NCBI RefSeq assembly: GCF_000429365.1
Contig: NZ_AUBS01000028.1
Location: 1-55,896, forward strand
DNA: 55,896 nucleotides
From: Pseudodonghicola xiamenensis DSM 18339
GTDB taxonomy: Bacteria; Pseudomonadota; Alphaproteobacteria; Rhodobacterales; Rhodobacteraceae
Direction: 5' to 3'
A program made the translations under genes and the position numbers. Below, piece by piece: positions 17,350 through 24,603 of the stretch; within the stretch, counting starts at the first letter, position 1, and every line of letters starts with the position of its first letter. Below the pieces are notes generated by a model. That model was not told the DNA's origin. It ran no database searches and saw only the letters and a program-made list of their open reading frames with translations.

Positions 17350-17385
17350 CTTTGCCGAAGCCCGGCCCCGGAACAGACCGCGGAC

Positions 17386-17433
17386 GGGGGCGCGGCCCCC
17401 GCACCCCCGCCGTATTTTCACCGAGAAGAAGGG
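17386..17433 (+). repeat. Intergenic repeat, copy 2
   Basis: A hairpin GGGGGC-gcg-GCCCCC (17386-17400) is followed by GCACCCCCGCCGTATTTTCA and CCGAGAAGAAG. This matches the layout of copy 1 at 9885-9931. It lies in the convergent gap between pckA and dgt. Confidence 0.6.
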
Positions 17434-17444
17434 GAGCGCCGGCC

Positions 17445-18782
17445 TCAGCCCACCCGGCCGGCGATCATGTCGCGGGTGCGCACGGCATATCGGTCCGTCA
17501 TGCCCGAGACGAAATCGGCCAGCGCATGCAGAGCCGTGTAATCGTCAACGACGCCGCGCAGGTCGATATCGGTGGCGCGGATCAACTTGCCCCAATAGCG
17601 GCTTTTCAGAGCCTCCGGCTCCCACCCCTCGGCCTTCAGCGCCTCGAACAGCCCGTGGAAATGATCCAGCAGGTCATGCAGCACCTGCCGCCCGGCGATC
17701 TCAAGTTCAGTCTTGCGCCGCGCGGTGAAGATGCGCGCGTTGGAGATATCCTTCAGCTCACCGAAGGCGCCGGCCTTGGCGGAGACCTCCATCAGCCCAT
17801 CGCTGAAAGTTCCCTCCATGATCGCCTCATAGTGGTCCATGAAGGCATCGACCGCCGCGTCGATCGCGCGGCCGATCGCCAGCGCCCGACGCGATGCCAC
17901 GATCTCATGCGCCGTCATCCCCTCGGCATCAGGCCAATCCGGCGCCGCGATGCTTTCGAGGATTTCGATCACCCTGCCGGTTGGCAGATCACCGATGGTG
18001 GCAGCGTCCTCGAGATCGAGGATGCGGTAGCAGATGTCATCCGCCGCCTCGACCAGGAAGGCCAGCGGGTGGCGCGCCCACCAGCGCCCCGCCCCGGACA
18101 TCCGTTGCGGCAGGCCGAGCGCGGCGGCGGTTTCGGCAAAGAGCGGCTCCTCGCTCTCGCACACACCGAATTTCTTCAGCCCGACATAGGCGGCGGAGCC
18201 GCTGACGACGGCCGTGCAGGGGTATTTCATGAAGGCGCCCAGCGTCGCGTAGGACAGTCGCATACCGCCAGCCCGGCGCCCCATCTCGAGCGAGGCCGCG
18301 ATGCGGAAGCCCTGTGCGTTGCCTTCGAAAGCGGTGAATTCCGCCTGCCGCGCCCCGATCGTCGCCGCCAGCGCCGGGTCTCCGGCGAAGAGCCCAGCAA
18401 ACCATTCGCCGATGCTCGCCTCGCCGGAATGGCCAAAGGGCGGATTGCCGATATCATGCATCAGGCAGGCGGCCTGTACCACGCCGGCGATCACATGCTG
18501 CTGGCCATCGTCGAGCCTTGCCTCATCGACCAGCCTCTGGCCGACGGCGATCCCGAGCGACCGGCCGACGCTGGCGGTTTCCATCGAATGGATCATCCGG
18601 TGGTGCAGGTGATCGTGATGCACCAGCGGATGCACCTGCGTCTTCTGCGCCAGGCGGCGGAACGGCTGGGAAAACAGGATGCGATCGTAATCCTGCAGGT
18701 AGGCCGGCCGGCCCGCGGTTTCCTTGTAATCCGGTCGGCACAGCCGCCCCGGGTTCAGCAGCCTCTGCCATTCCATCTTCAT
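17445..18782 (-). CDS. dgt: Deoxyguanosinetriphosphate triphosphohydrolase-like protein
   Basis: This HD-domain enzyme of 445 residues belongs to the dGTPase family, which removes triphosphate from dNTPs and affects nucleotide pools. The N terminus contains DYDRILFSQPFRRLAQKTQV, then HDHLHHRMIHSMETASVGR and the HD metal motif CLMHDIGNPPFGH. A second conserved region (FLVEAADDICYRILDLEDA) supplies another metal ligand. The length suits the type-2/short dGTPase-like group. It is convergent with pckA; the region upstream is empty for nearly 700 nt. Confidence 0.92.
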   Translation of the reverse strand: MKMEWQRLLNPGRLCRPDYKETAGRPAYLQDYDRILFSQPFRRLAQKTQVHPLVHHDHLHHRMIHSMETASVGRSLGIAVGQRLVDEARLDDGQQHVIAGVVQAACLMHDIGNPPFGHSGEASIGEWFAGLFAGDPALAATIGARQAEFTAFEGNAQGFRIAASLEMGRRAGGMRLSYATLGAFMKYPCTAVVSGSAAYVGLKKFGVCESEEPLFAETAAALGLPQRMSGAGRWWARHPLAFLVEAADDICYRILDLEDAATIGDLPTGRVIEILESIAAPDWPDAEGMTAHEIVASRRALAIGRAIDAAVDAFMDHYEAIMEGTFSDGLMEVSAKAGAFGELKDISNARIFTARRKTELEIAGRQVLHDLLDHFHGLFEALKAEGWEPEALKSRYWGKLIRATDIDLRGVVDDYTALHALADFVSGMTDRYAVRTRDMIAGRVG

Positions 18783-19459
18783 GCTCCGACTTCTTGCAGT
18801 TCAGGCCGGCAGAAAGTCACAGATCAATGATCGGGGCAACCTAGCTGTGAACGCCGCGCCAATCTCAGAGGCTGGCCTTTGAGGACCGAGCCAGGCGGCG
18901 CATGGCAGACCCAGCCAAGCCACCTTGGCTGGTCACGGCTTCGGACATCTGGCGTTGCATAGGTCCCACTGCAGCGTCGGGACGAACCGCTCGGCCTTGG
19001 CCATGCTGCAAGAGGTGTAGGGCCGAATGCGGAGGTGGCGGGTGGCGAAGGCCCCAGACGGCAAACCAGGCCCTGACCGCCACCAAGGCGCGATAGAGGA
19101 ACCGGCCACCCCAAGGCACTGAGCGATGGGACCGCCCCCGAGCCCGAGGATCAGCGCGACCCGCCCCGCCTCCAGCCGATGCAGCGATCGGAGCGGCGCG
19201 CCAGACACATTTCCGGGCGCCGCCCTGCCCTCTCACGATACCAACTGTGCCAACTGCGAATCCTGCGCACAGAGACACCAAAATCCGCAAAATCCGCGGC
19301 GATCTTTGTGACCGACCGCCGTGCCGCGCGGTGGGGCACGATCAGCTCTCGACTGTGACAGACAAGGCGAGCCCGTGGGTGTGAGGGGACATCCTTCGGG
19401 CTCCTCGGCTGGAGTATGCCCCCCCGGATCGGAGGAACACCCCATCTCGAATTCAGCGC
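18783..19459. other. Gene-poor stretch without a supported gene
   Basis: This 677-nt stretch lies between dgt and the flavodoxin-fold oxidoreductase gene, both on the minus strand. Open frames exist on both strands (up to about 140 codons), but their translations are low in complexity, rich in Arg, Ala, Pro and Cys, and resemble no family I recognise. No tRNA, terminator hairpin or palindrome stands out. It could be a decayed gene, a noncoding RNA locus or spacer. Confidence 0.5.
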
Positions 19460-20038
19460 CTAGACCGCCCGTCCTGCCAGCCTGCGGGTATCGGCCAGCC
19501 AGCCCTCCACCGCTTCGCGCGTTGGATGGCTGGCCTGCGCGAAATGACTGATGCGCACCGGCTTCAGCCCGACAAAGCCAAGAATTTGCCGCTTGAGCTG
19601 CCAGTAAAGCGGCCGGTGCAGCAACCGGAAATACCACCACGGGCTGTCAGAGGTGAGGATCACCCGCCCGCTCCGCCCCTTGAGCAGTGGCTTCGGCAAC
19701 TTGCCACGGGTGTCAAAAGTCCGGCCCGGCAGAAATGAACGGTCGATCAATCCCTTGAGCTTCGCCGGCAAACCGCCCCACCACATCGGCGTCACCAGAA
19801 CGAAGTGATCGCACCAGGCGAGATCAGCCAGGAATTGCTCCAGATCCGGCTCCAGCGGCTTGTGCCTCCGATAGCCACCGAAACCGAAATCGGGATCGAA
19901 CGACAGACCGGCAAGATGCGTCACCCGCAAGCTGTGACCGGCCTGCTCTGCCGCCTGCGCATAGGACTGCGCGATCTGCCGCGAGATCGAGGTTTCGGCA
20001 GGGTGTCCGTTCAAAATCAGGATGCGTTTCGGGGACAT
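19460..20038 (-). CDS. NAD(P)H dehydrogenase (quinone)-like, flavodoxin fold
   Basis: This 192-residue protein belongs to the NAD(P)H-quinone oxidoreductase/MdaB-KefF-type flavodoxin-fold family. The N-terminal strand and phosphate-binding loop read KRILILNGHPAETSISRQIA, and the FMN-side loop reads VTPMWWGGLPAKLKGLIDR. Such enzymes reduce quinones or nitroaromatics by two electrons, protecting against redox stress. It is divergent from a TetR-type gene, and the gap carries three palindromic operators, so it is very probably the target of that regulator. The natural inducer is unknown. Confidence 0.9.
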   Translation of the reverse strand: MSPKRILILNGHPAETSISRQIAQSYAQAAEQAGHSLRVTHLAGLSFDPDFGFGGYRRHKPLEPDLEQFLADLAWCDHFVLVTPMWWGGLPAKLKGLIDRSFLPGRTFDTRGKLPKPLLKGRSGRVILTSDSPWWYFRLLHRPLYWQLKRQILGFVGLKPVRISHFAQASHPTREAVEGWLADTRRLAGRAV

Positions 20039-20050
20039 GGAACCTCCATA

Positions 20051-20068
20051 AATTGACCGCGGTCAATT
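20051..20068. promoter_or_regulatory. TetR-type operator O1 (perfect palindrome)
   Basis: AATTGACCGCGGTCAATT is a perfect 18-bp palindrome, 12 nt upstream of the oxidoreductase start. Two variants follow at 20081-20096 and 20104-20119. The size and position suit binding by the divergent TetR-family protein. Confidence 0.85.
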
Positions 20069-20080
20069 CATCTATGGGAA

Positions 20081-20096
20081 ATTGACTACGGTCAAT
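20081..20096. promoter_or_regulatory. TetR-type operator O2
   Basis: ATTGACTACGGTCAAT repeats the TTGAC..GTCAA arms of O1, with two mismatched bases at the centre. Its centre lies 29 bp from that of O1. Confidence 0.8.
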
Positions 20097-20103
20097 ACTA
20101 AAT

Positions 20104-20119
20104 TTTGACCACGGTCGAA
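20104..20119. promoter_or_regulatory. TetR-type operator O3
   Basis: TTTGACCACGGTCGAA is a third, weaker copy of the TTGACCrCGGTCAA element, 20 nt before the tetR start and well placed for autoregulation. Its centre lies 23 bp from that of O2. Confidence 0.75.
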
Positions 20120-20139
20120 TTTTGTGAGACACATCCAGC

Positions 20140-20739
20140 ATGATGGATGCCATTCAACCTCGTGCGGTGAAAACACGCGCCCGCCTTCTGGCCACCGCCC
20201 AGGCGGTGATCGCCGAGACCGGATATGGCGCCATGCGTGTCGATGAGGTGGTGCGCCGTGCCGGCGTGGCCAAGGGCACTTTCTTCGCGCATTTCAAGGA
20301 CAAGGATGCGCTGATGGACATGCTGATCGGCGCCGAGATGAATCACTGTCTCGACGCGCTGGAAACAGGTCCAGCGCCGCGGGACACCCCGGCGCTGATT
20401 CAGGCCCTGGGTCCACTGATGGCGCTCATGACCAGTGAACGCTATGTCTTCGACGTCATCCTGCGCCATTCCGGCGCCGCCGCGCGCGAGGATATCGGCC
20501 CCATCGCTCAGGCACTGGACCGGCTGGTCCGGCAGATCGCAAGCTGGATCACCGCGGGCCAGTTTCGCCACGATGCCGACCCTGAGCTGCTTGCCGAGGG
20601 GGTGCAGGCCTTCATGGCGCAGGCGATGGCGCTAAACTTCTGCGCCCTGCGCGGCAAACAGCCGCTGGACGCACGTCTCGCCCCCTTTCTGACGCGCTGG
20701 CTCAGCCCCGAAACGGGCCTTGATCCGCAGGGGCAATAG
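20140..20739 (+). CDS. TetR/AcrR family transcriptional regulator
   Basis: This 199-residue protein has an N-terminal TetR helix-turn-helix (TRARLLATAQAVIAETGYGAMRVDEVVRRAGVAKGTFFAHFKDKDALM, quoted by position: about residues 12-56; key turn GVAKGTFFAHF) and a helical ligand-binding domain. It is divergent from the flavodoxin-fold oxidoreductase gene with three palindromes between them, so it probably represses that gene and itself. Either of two adjacent ATG codons (20140, 20143) could start it. It ends 231 nt before rplS. Confidence 0.9.
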   Translation: MMDAIQPRAVKTRARLLATAQAVIAETGYGAMRVDEVVRRAGVAKGTFFAHFKDKDALMDMLIGAEMNHCLDALETGPAPRDTPALIQALGPLMALMTSERYVFDVILRHSGAAAREDIGPIAQALDRLVRQIASWITAGQFRHDADPELLAEGVQAFMAQAMALNFCALRGKQPLDARLAPFLTRWLSPETGLDPQGQ

Positions 20740-20970
20740 CCCTATACACCGCACGTTCGCGACCGGAATCGGTGTGCGGACCTGTTGGGTATGGGCAAGG
20801 ACGCTTCTTCGACGTCCTCAGGTGCGCACCCGGCAGTTTCACAGAAAACCGACCTGATCTCTGGCGGGCGCCCCGATTGTTCGGAGCATGGCGGACCCGA
20901 TGAAGACCAAGAGCTCTGAGGGCGCGCAAACCTTCGCGGAGCAACCGCGAGCATATCAGGAGAAGATGCG

Positions 20971-21357
20971 ATGGATCTGATCGCACAGCTTGAGGCGGAA
21001 CAAATTGCCGCCCTGGGGAAAGAGATCCCCGACTTCAAAGCCGGCGACACCGTGCGCGTTGGCTACAAGGTGACCGAAGGCACCCGTACCCGTGTGCAGA
21101 TGTACGAAGGCGTCTGCATCAGCCGCAAGAACGGCGTCGGCATTGCCGGGTCCTTCACTGTCCGCAAGATTTCTTTTGGCGAAGGCGTGGAACGGATGTT
21201 CCCGCTCTATTCGACCAACATCGACAGCATCGAAGTGATCCGTCGCGGCCGCGTGCGCCGTGCCAAACTCTACTATCTGCGCTCGCGCCGCGGCAAGTCG
21301 GCCCGGATCGCGGAAGTGACCAACTACAAACCCAAATCGGCTGACGCCAAGGCGTAA
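20971..21357 (+). CDS. rplS: 50S ribosomal protein L19
   Basis: L19 sits at the 30S-50S interface. The 128-residue protein has the family core, including FKAGDTVRVGYKVTEG, YEGVCISRKNGVGIAGSFTV, GVERMFPLYSTNIDSIEVI and the basic RRGRVRRAKLYYLRSRRGKS. The ATG at 20971 follows a CAGGAGAAG ribosome-binding site. In most alphaproteobacteria trmD precedes rplS; here a tetR gene does. It is followed by rpmE 11 nt later. Confidence 0.97.
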   Translation: MDLIAQLEAEQIAALGKEIPDFKAGDTVRVGYKVTEGTRTRVQMYEGVCISRKNGVGIAGSFTVRKISFGEGVERMFPLYSTNIDSIEVIRRGRVRRAKLYYLRSRRGKSARIAEVTNYKPKSADAKA

Positions 21358-21368
21358 GGAACGGATCG

Positions 21369-21590
21369 ATGAAAAAAGGCATTCACCCCGATTACCACAT
21401 CATCGACGTCAAGATGACCGATGGCACCATCATTCAGATGAAATCCACCTGGGGCTCCGAGGGCGACCAGCTCGCTCTGGACATCGACCCCAGCGTGCAC
21501 CCGGCCTGGACCGGCGGCTCCTCGCGCCTGATGGATGCCGGCGGTCGCGTGTCGAAGTTCAAGAAGAAATACGAAGGCCTGGGCTTCTGA
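21369..21590 (+). CDS. rpmE: 50S ribosomal protein L31
   Basis: This 73-residue protein is L31, starting MKKGIHPDYH and containing STWGSEGDQLALDIDPSVHPAWTGG. It lacks the CXXC zinc-binding cysteines, so it is the zinc-independent (C-minus) form typical of Rhodobacteraceae. It is translated just after rplS (11 nt) and the pair ends at the terminator at 21617-21649. Confidence 0.95.
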   Translation: MKKGIHPDYHIIDVKMTDGTIIQMKSTWGSEGDQLALDIDPSVHPAWTGGSSRLMDAGGRVSKFKKKYEGLGF

Positions 21591-21616
21591 TCCAGCCGTC
21601 CTTCGGACGCAAAAAG

Positions 21617-21649
21617 ACGCCGTCGCTGGGTTCCAGCGGCGGCGTTTTT
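21617..21649 (+). terminator. Rho-independent terminator after rpmE
   Basis: ACGCCGTCGCTGG (21617-21629) pairs with CCAGCGGCGGCGT (21633-21645) through one G-U, followed by a T run to 21649. It ends the rplS-rpmE transcript. Confidence 0.92.
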
Positions 21650-21826
21650 CTTTGCGCCCCGAACCCGGTCATCCCCGGGCCGACCGCCCCGCTGCCGCGC
21701 GCAGAGCACCCGGCCAGGGCGCGAAAAGCGGCAGCCTGAATGCCGCCCCCGGGCAGATTTCTCCTCCGCAGTCGCTTTCGCTCGGGCTTTGGGGTTTTTC
21801 TTGCAGCCGCCCCCATATATTGTATC

Positions 21827-21836
21827 TCCCTAGGGA
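21827..21836. promoter_or_regulatory. Small palindrome upstream of mipZ
   Basis: TCCCTAGGGA lies 34 nt before the mipZ start within the short AT-rich part of an otherwise GC-rich gap (21650-21870). It may be a regulator half-site pair or chance. Nothing else in this gap is recognisable except a CTCCTCC stretch near 21770. Confidence 0.3.
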
Positions 21837-21870
21837 AATCAGAGCCTAACAAAGGCCGAGGGACGGATCG

Positions 21871-22680
21871 ATGGCGCATATTATCGTAGTTGGAAACGAA
21901 AAGGGCGGTGCGGGAAAATCCACCGTCTCGATGCATGTGGCGACCGCGCTGGCGCGACTGGGCAAGAAGGTCAGCGTGCTGGATCTGGACCTGCGGCAGC
22001 GCAGTCTCGGCCGCTATGTCGAAAACCGGGAGGAGTTTTTGCGAAGCTCCAGGCTGAGCCTGCCCACTTTCCGGCTACAGACCCTCCCCGAGATCGACCC
22101 GGCGACGCTGAACCCGGGAGAAAACGTCTATGATCACCGCCTGTCGGCTGCGATTTCCGGGCTGGAGGGCGACGCGGATTTCATCCTGATCGACTGCCCC
22201 GGATCGCATACCCGCCTGAGCCAGGTCGCCCATTCGCTGGCCGACACGCTGATCACCCCGCTGAACGACAGCTTCATCGACTTCGATCTGCTGGCCCATA
22301 CCGACGAAAGCGGCGAAAAGATCCTCGGCCCCTCGGTCTATTCCGAAATGGTCTGGAACGCCCGTCAGCTGCGTGCCCAGGCCGGGCTCAAGCCGATCGA
22401 CTGGATCGTGATCCGCAACCGGGTCGGCACCCAGCGAATGGTCAACAAGGAAAAGATGGAACGCGCGGTCAAGATGCTGTCGAACCGCATCGGCTTCCGC
22501 GTCGCGCCCGGCTTTTCCGAGCGAGTGATCTTCCGCGAGCTGTTCCCGCGCGGGCTGACCCTGCTCGACCTCAAGGATATCGGCGTGCGCCAGCTCAATA
22601 TCTCGAATGTCGCCGCCCGGCAGGAACTACGCGATCTGATGAAGGCGCTGAAGCTGCCCGACGTCGAGGTGAAGATCTGA
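21871..22680 (+). CDS. mipZ: Division plane positioning ATPase MipZ
   Basis: MipZ is a ParA-like ATPase that forms a gradient from the poles and keeps FtsZ at midcell in alphaproteobacteria. The 269-residue protein has the deviant Walker A NEKGGAGKST at residues 9-18, the DLDLRQRSLGRY switch region after strand 2, the Walker B-like DFILIDCPGSHTRLS, and the MipZ-type DSFIDFDLLA and NRVGTQRMVNKEKM segments. Length and motifs are standard. It lies alone after rpmE, convergent with a nucleotide cyclase gene. Confidence 0.95.
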   Translation: MAHIIVVGNEKGGAGKSTVSMHVATALARLGKKVSVLDLDLRQRSLGRYVENREEFLRSSRLSLPTFRLQTLPEIDPATLNPGENVYDHRLSAAISGLEGDADFILIDCPGSHTRLSQVAHSLADTLITPLNDSFIDFDLLAHTDESGEKILGPSVYSEMVWNARQLRAQAGLKPIDWIVIRNRVGTQRMVNKEKMERAVKMLSNRIGFRVAPGFSERVIFRELFPRGLTLLDLKDIGVRQLNISNVAARQELRDLMKALKLPDVEVKI

Positions 22681-22690
22681 GGCCGCCGCT

Positions 22691-22720
22691 GCCGCTTTTC
22701 GCAATCGACCGAAAGGCGGC
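22691..22720. terminator. Hairpin between convergent mipZ and cyclase genes
   Basis: GCCGCTTTTCG (22691-22701) pairs with CGAAAGGCGGC (22710-22720) through one G-U, giving an 11-bp stem with an 8-nt loop. There is no long T run on either side, so it may be a weak bidirectional terminator or only an mRNA-stabilising hairpin. Confidence 0.55.
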
Positions 22721-22744
22721 GCTCGCCGCGTCGGCCCCGGCGGC

Positions 22745-23992
22745 TCAGACCCAGGTGTCCGGCCAGATCGTATAAAGCTCCTGCGGCTGGGACACCCCCC
22801 GCAGCACATACCGCCCAAGTGAAACCAGATCGTGATTGCCCTTGCGGGCAGCCTCGAACACCTGTTCCGACAGGATCACCCGGCGCCCCAGCGCCCGGTG
22901 CATATCGGCGATCCGCGCAGTCAGGTTGACTGCCGGGCCGATCACGGTGAAGTCCAGCCGGTTCTCGGCGCCGATATTGCCATAATAGATCTGCCCCGCA
23001 TGCAGCGCGAAGGTACAGCGCGCCACCGGCAGGCCTTCGCGTTCACGGGCACGGTTGGTCGCCGCCACCCGATCGCTGAGCTCCGATACCATATCGAGCG
23101 CAGCGCAGGCTGCCCGCTCGGGATCGGGCTGGTCGAACATGGCCAGAAGCCCGTCCCCCATGAACTTCAGCACATTGCCGCCGCGCTCCTGAATCGCCGT
23201 CACCGCCAGCCCGTGATAGGCGTTCAGCATGGCGATCATCTCGGGTCCGGGGATTTGCTCGGCCAGGCTGGTGAAGCCGGAGAGGTCGAACAGGCAGATC
23301 ACCGCATTCAGTTCCTCGACCGAACCCAGCTGGATTTCGCCCGACAGCACCCGCTCGCCGGCGTCACGCCCCAGATAGGCCTGCAGCAAATCCTGCGCCA
23401 TTCGCCTGTTGGCGGTGGATTTCAACGCCAAGCCAAGCGACGGCAGCGTGCAGCGAATCAGATGAAGATCCTCCTCGGAAAACCCTTCAGGGGCATCCGA
23501 GCAATAAGAGATCAACATCCCCTGCGGCATATTTTTGACGTCGATTTTCGCAGCCTCGGGGCTTTTCTGGAACAGCAGCCCTGTTGCGAAATAATCTGTT
23601 GCCCCGGCCTCCCACAATTCGGTCAGTAGGGGAAAGCGGTTGCGTTCGACGACATCGCTCAGCCGAACCCGATACTCTGTCTCATGGGAAGACAGCAGAT
23701 GATAAAGCGGGCTTTGCAGCCACTGCTGCAGCGGTTCGGCACTATGAGCATAGCGTTCCAGCGACACGCCACCGTCGACGCCGTCGCGCAGCCAGTCAAA
23801 GCCGATGCCCCCGAACCGGGGATGCAGCGCCCGCTGCGCCACATGCAGACGCATCAGCGGCACGCCATATCCGACCAGCCTTTCACAATACCCGACCAGA
23901 AGCTCTTCGCGCGCAGCTCCATCAAGCCCCCCGGCGACCAGCCAGGATGTCAGTTCGGCGACAGGGGAAAGGCAGAAATCTCGATCGGGCAT
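22745..23992 (-). CDS. Class III adenylate/guanylate cyclase with N-terminal sensor region
   Basis: This 415-residue protein has an N-terminal region of about 200 residues without recognised motifs and a C-terminal class III nucleotide cyclase domain. The first metal aspartate is in ICLFDLSGFTSLAEQ, the second in LKFMGDGLLAMF, and the purine/transition-state residues are in DFTVIGPAVNLTARI. The catalytic set looks complete, so it probably makes cAMP or cGMP. There is no membrane segment. The start at 23992 (MPDRDFCLSP) is chosen because a longer frame would run into the MarR gene; no strong ribosome-binding site is visible. The signal is unknown. Confidence 0.85.
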   Translation of the reverse strand: MPDRDFCLSPVAELTSWLVAGGLDGAAREELLVGYCERLVGYGVPLMRLHVAQRALHPRFGGIGFDWLRDGVDGGVSLERYAHSAEPLQQWLQSPLYHLLSSHETEYRVRLSDVVERNRFPLLTELWEAGATDYFATGLLFQKSPEAAKIDVKNMPQGMLISYCSDAPEGFSEEDLHLIRCTLPSLGLALKSTANRRMAQDLLQAYLGRDAGERVLSGEIQLGSVEELNAVICLFDLSGFTSLAEQIPGPEMIAMLNAYHGLAVTAIQERGGNVLKFMGDGLLAMFDQPDPERAACAALDMVSELSDRVAATNRAREREGLPVARCTFALHAGQIYYGNIGAENRLDFTVIGPAVNLTARIADMHRALGRRVILSEQVFEAARKGNHDLVSLGRYVLRGVSQPQELYTIWPDTWV

Positions 23993-24083
23993 CAGCGGTC
24001 TTTGCGCGTAACGGTCAGGAACTTCAACAACATATAGGCTGGTTCCAGGAAAGCGCACAGAAAATCGCGCCCGCCCGCGCGTC

Positions 24084-24542
24084 TTAGCGTTCCGCCAATT
24101 GCCGCAGCATTGCGCGCAGCAGGCCGGCCTCATCCTTGGAAAACATCCGGATCAGTTTGTCGTCATAGGCGCGGGCGATATCGCGCAGGCTGAGATAGGC
24201 CGCCCTGCCCGCCTGGGTCAGTTCAAGATGCTCCACCCGGCGATCCGCGGCATCCCGGGTACGGGTCAGGAAGCGACGCGCCTCCAGCCGCTGCACGGCG
24301 CGGCTGATCTTGGTCTTGTGCATACGGGCGCGGGTGCAGATCTCGGTCGCGGTCTGCCCCCCATACATGCCCAGGTGGAACAGCACCCGCCATTCCGTGC
24401 GCAGCATGCCATAGCGTCCCTTATAGACACGCTGGAACTCGAGAGAACTGGCCTCGGCCGCCTGATTCAACAGATAGGGCAGGAAATTGGCCAGATCGAA
24501 ATCGTCCGCTTCCAGGTCTTGCTTTGTCAAATTTCTCTCCAT
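24084..24542 (-). CDS. MarR family regulator, likely of the homogentisate genes
   Basis: This 152-residue protein has the MarR winged helix: TATEICTRARMHKTKISRAVQRLEARRFLTRTRDAADRR covers roughly residues 62-101 (wing motif DAADRRVEHL). It is divergent from hmgA with only 61 nt between the starts, and that gap contains the inverted repeat TTAGTT-8-AACTAA. A role as ligand-responsive repressor of hmgA-fahA is inferred from this context; the inducer would plausibly be an aromatic acid such as homogentisate. Confidence 0.9.
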   Translation of the reverse strand: MERNLTKQDLEADDFDLANFLPYLLNQAAEASSLEFQRVYKGRYGMLRTEWRVLFHLGMYGGQTATEICTRARMHKTKISRAVQRLEARRFLTRTRDAADRRVEHLELTQAGRAAYLSLRDIARAYDDKLIRMFSKDEAGLLRAMLRQLAER

Positions 24543-24551
24543 CGGATATTG

Positions 24552-24571
24552 TTAGTTACAAAATCAACTAA
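24552..24571. promoter_or_regulatory. MarR-type operator between marR and hmgA
   Basis: TTAGTT (24552-24557) and AACTAA (24566-24571) form an inverted repeat with an 8-nt spacer in the 61-nt divergent gap. MarR-family operators commonly have TTAGTTNNNNNNNNAACTAA-like form. It would cover both promoters. Confidence 0.7.
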
Positions 24572-24603
24572 TAGGCAGCAAGCGACGAAAGGAGGAACGC
24601 GCG

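Noticed and set aside
18824..19339. Possible remnant of a transposase or other mobile element
   Set aside because: No inverted terminal repeats, target duplication or transposase motif could be seen.
20888..20980. A 30-codon open frame (MADPMKTK..) that overlaps the rplS start
   Set aside because: It could be a leader peptide, but there is no convincing ribosome-binding site or conserved feature, so it is not annotated.
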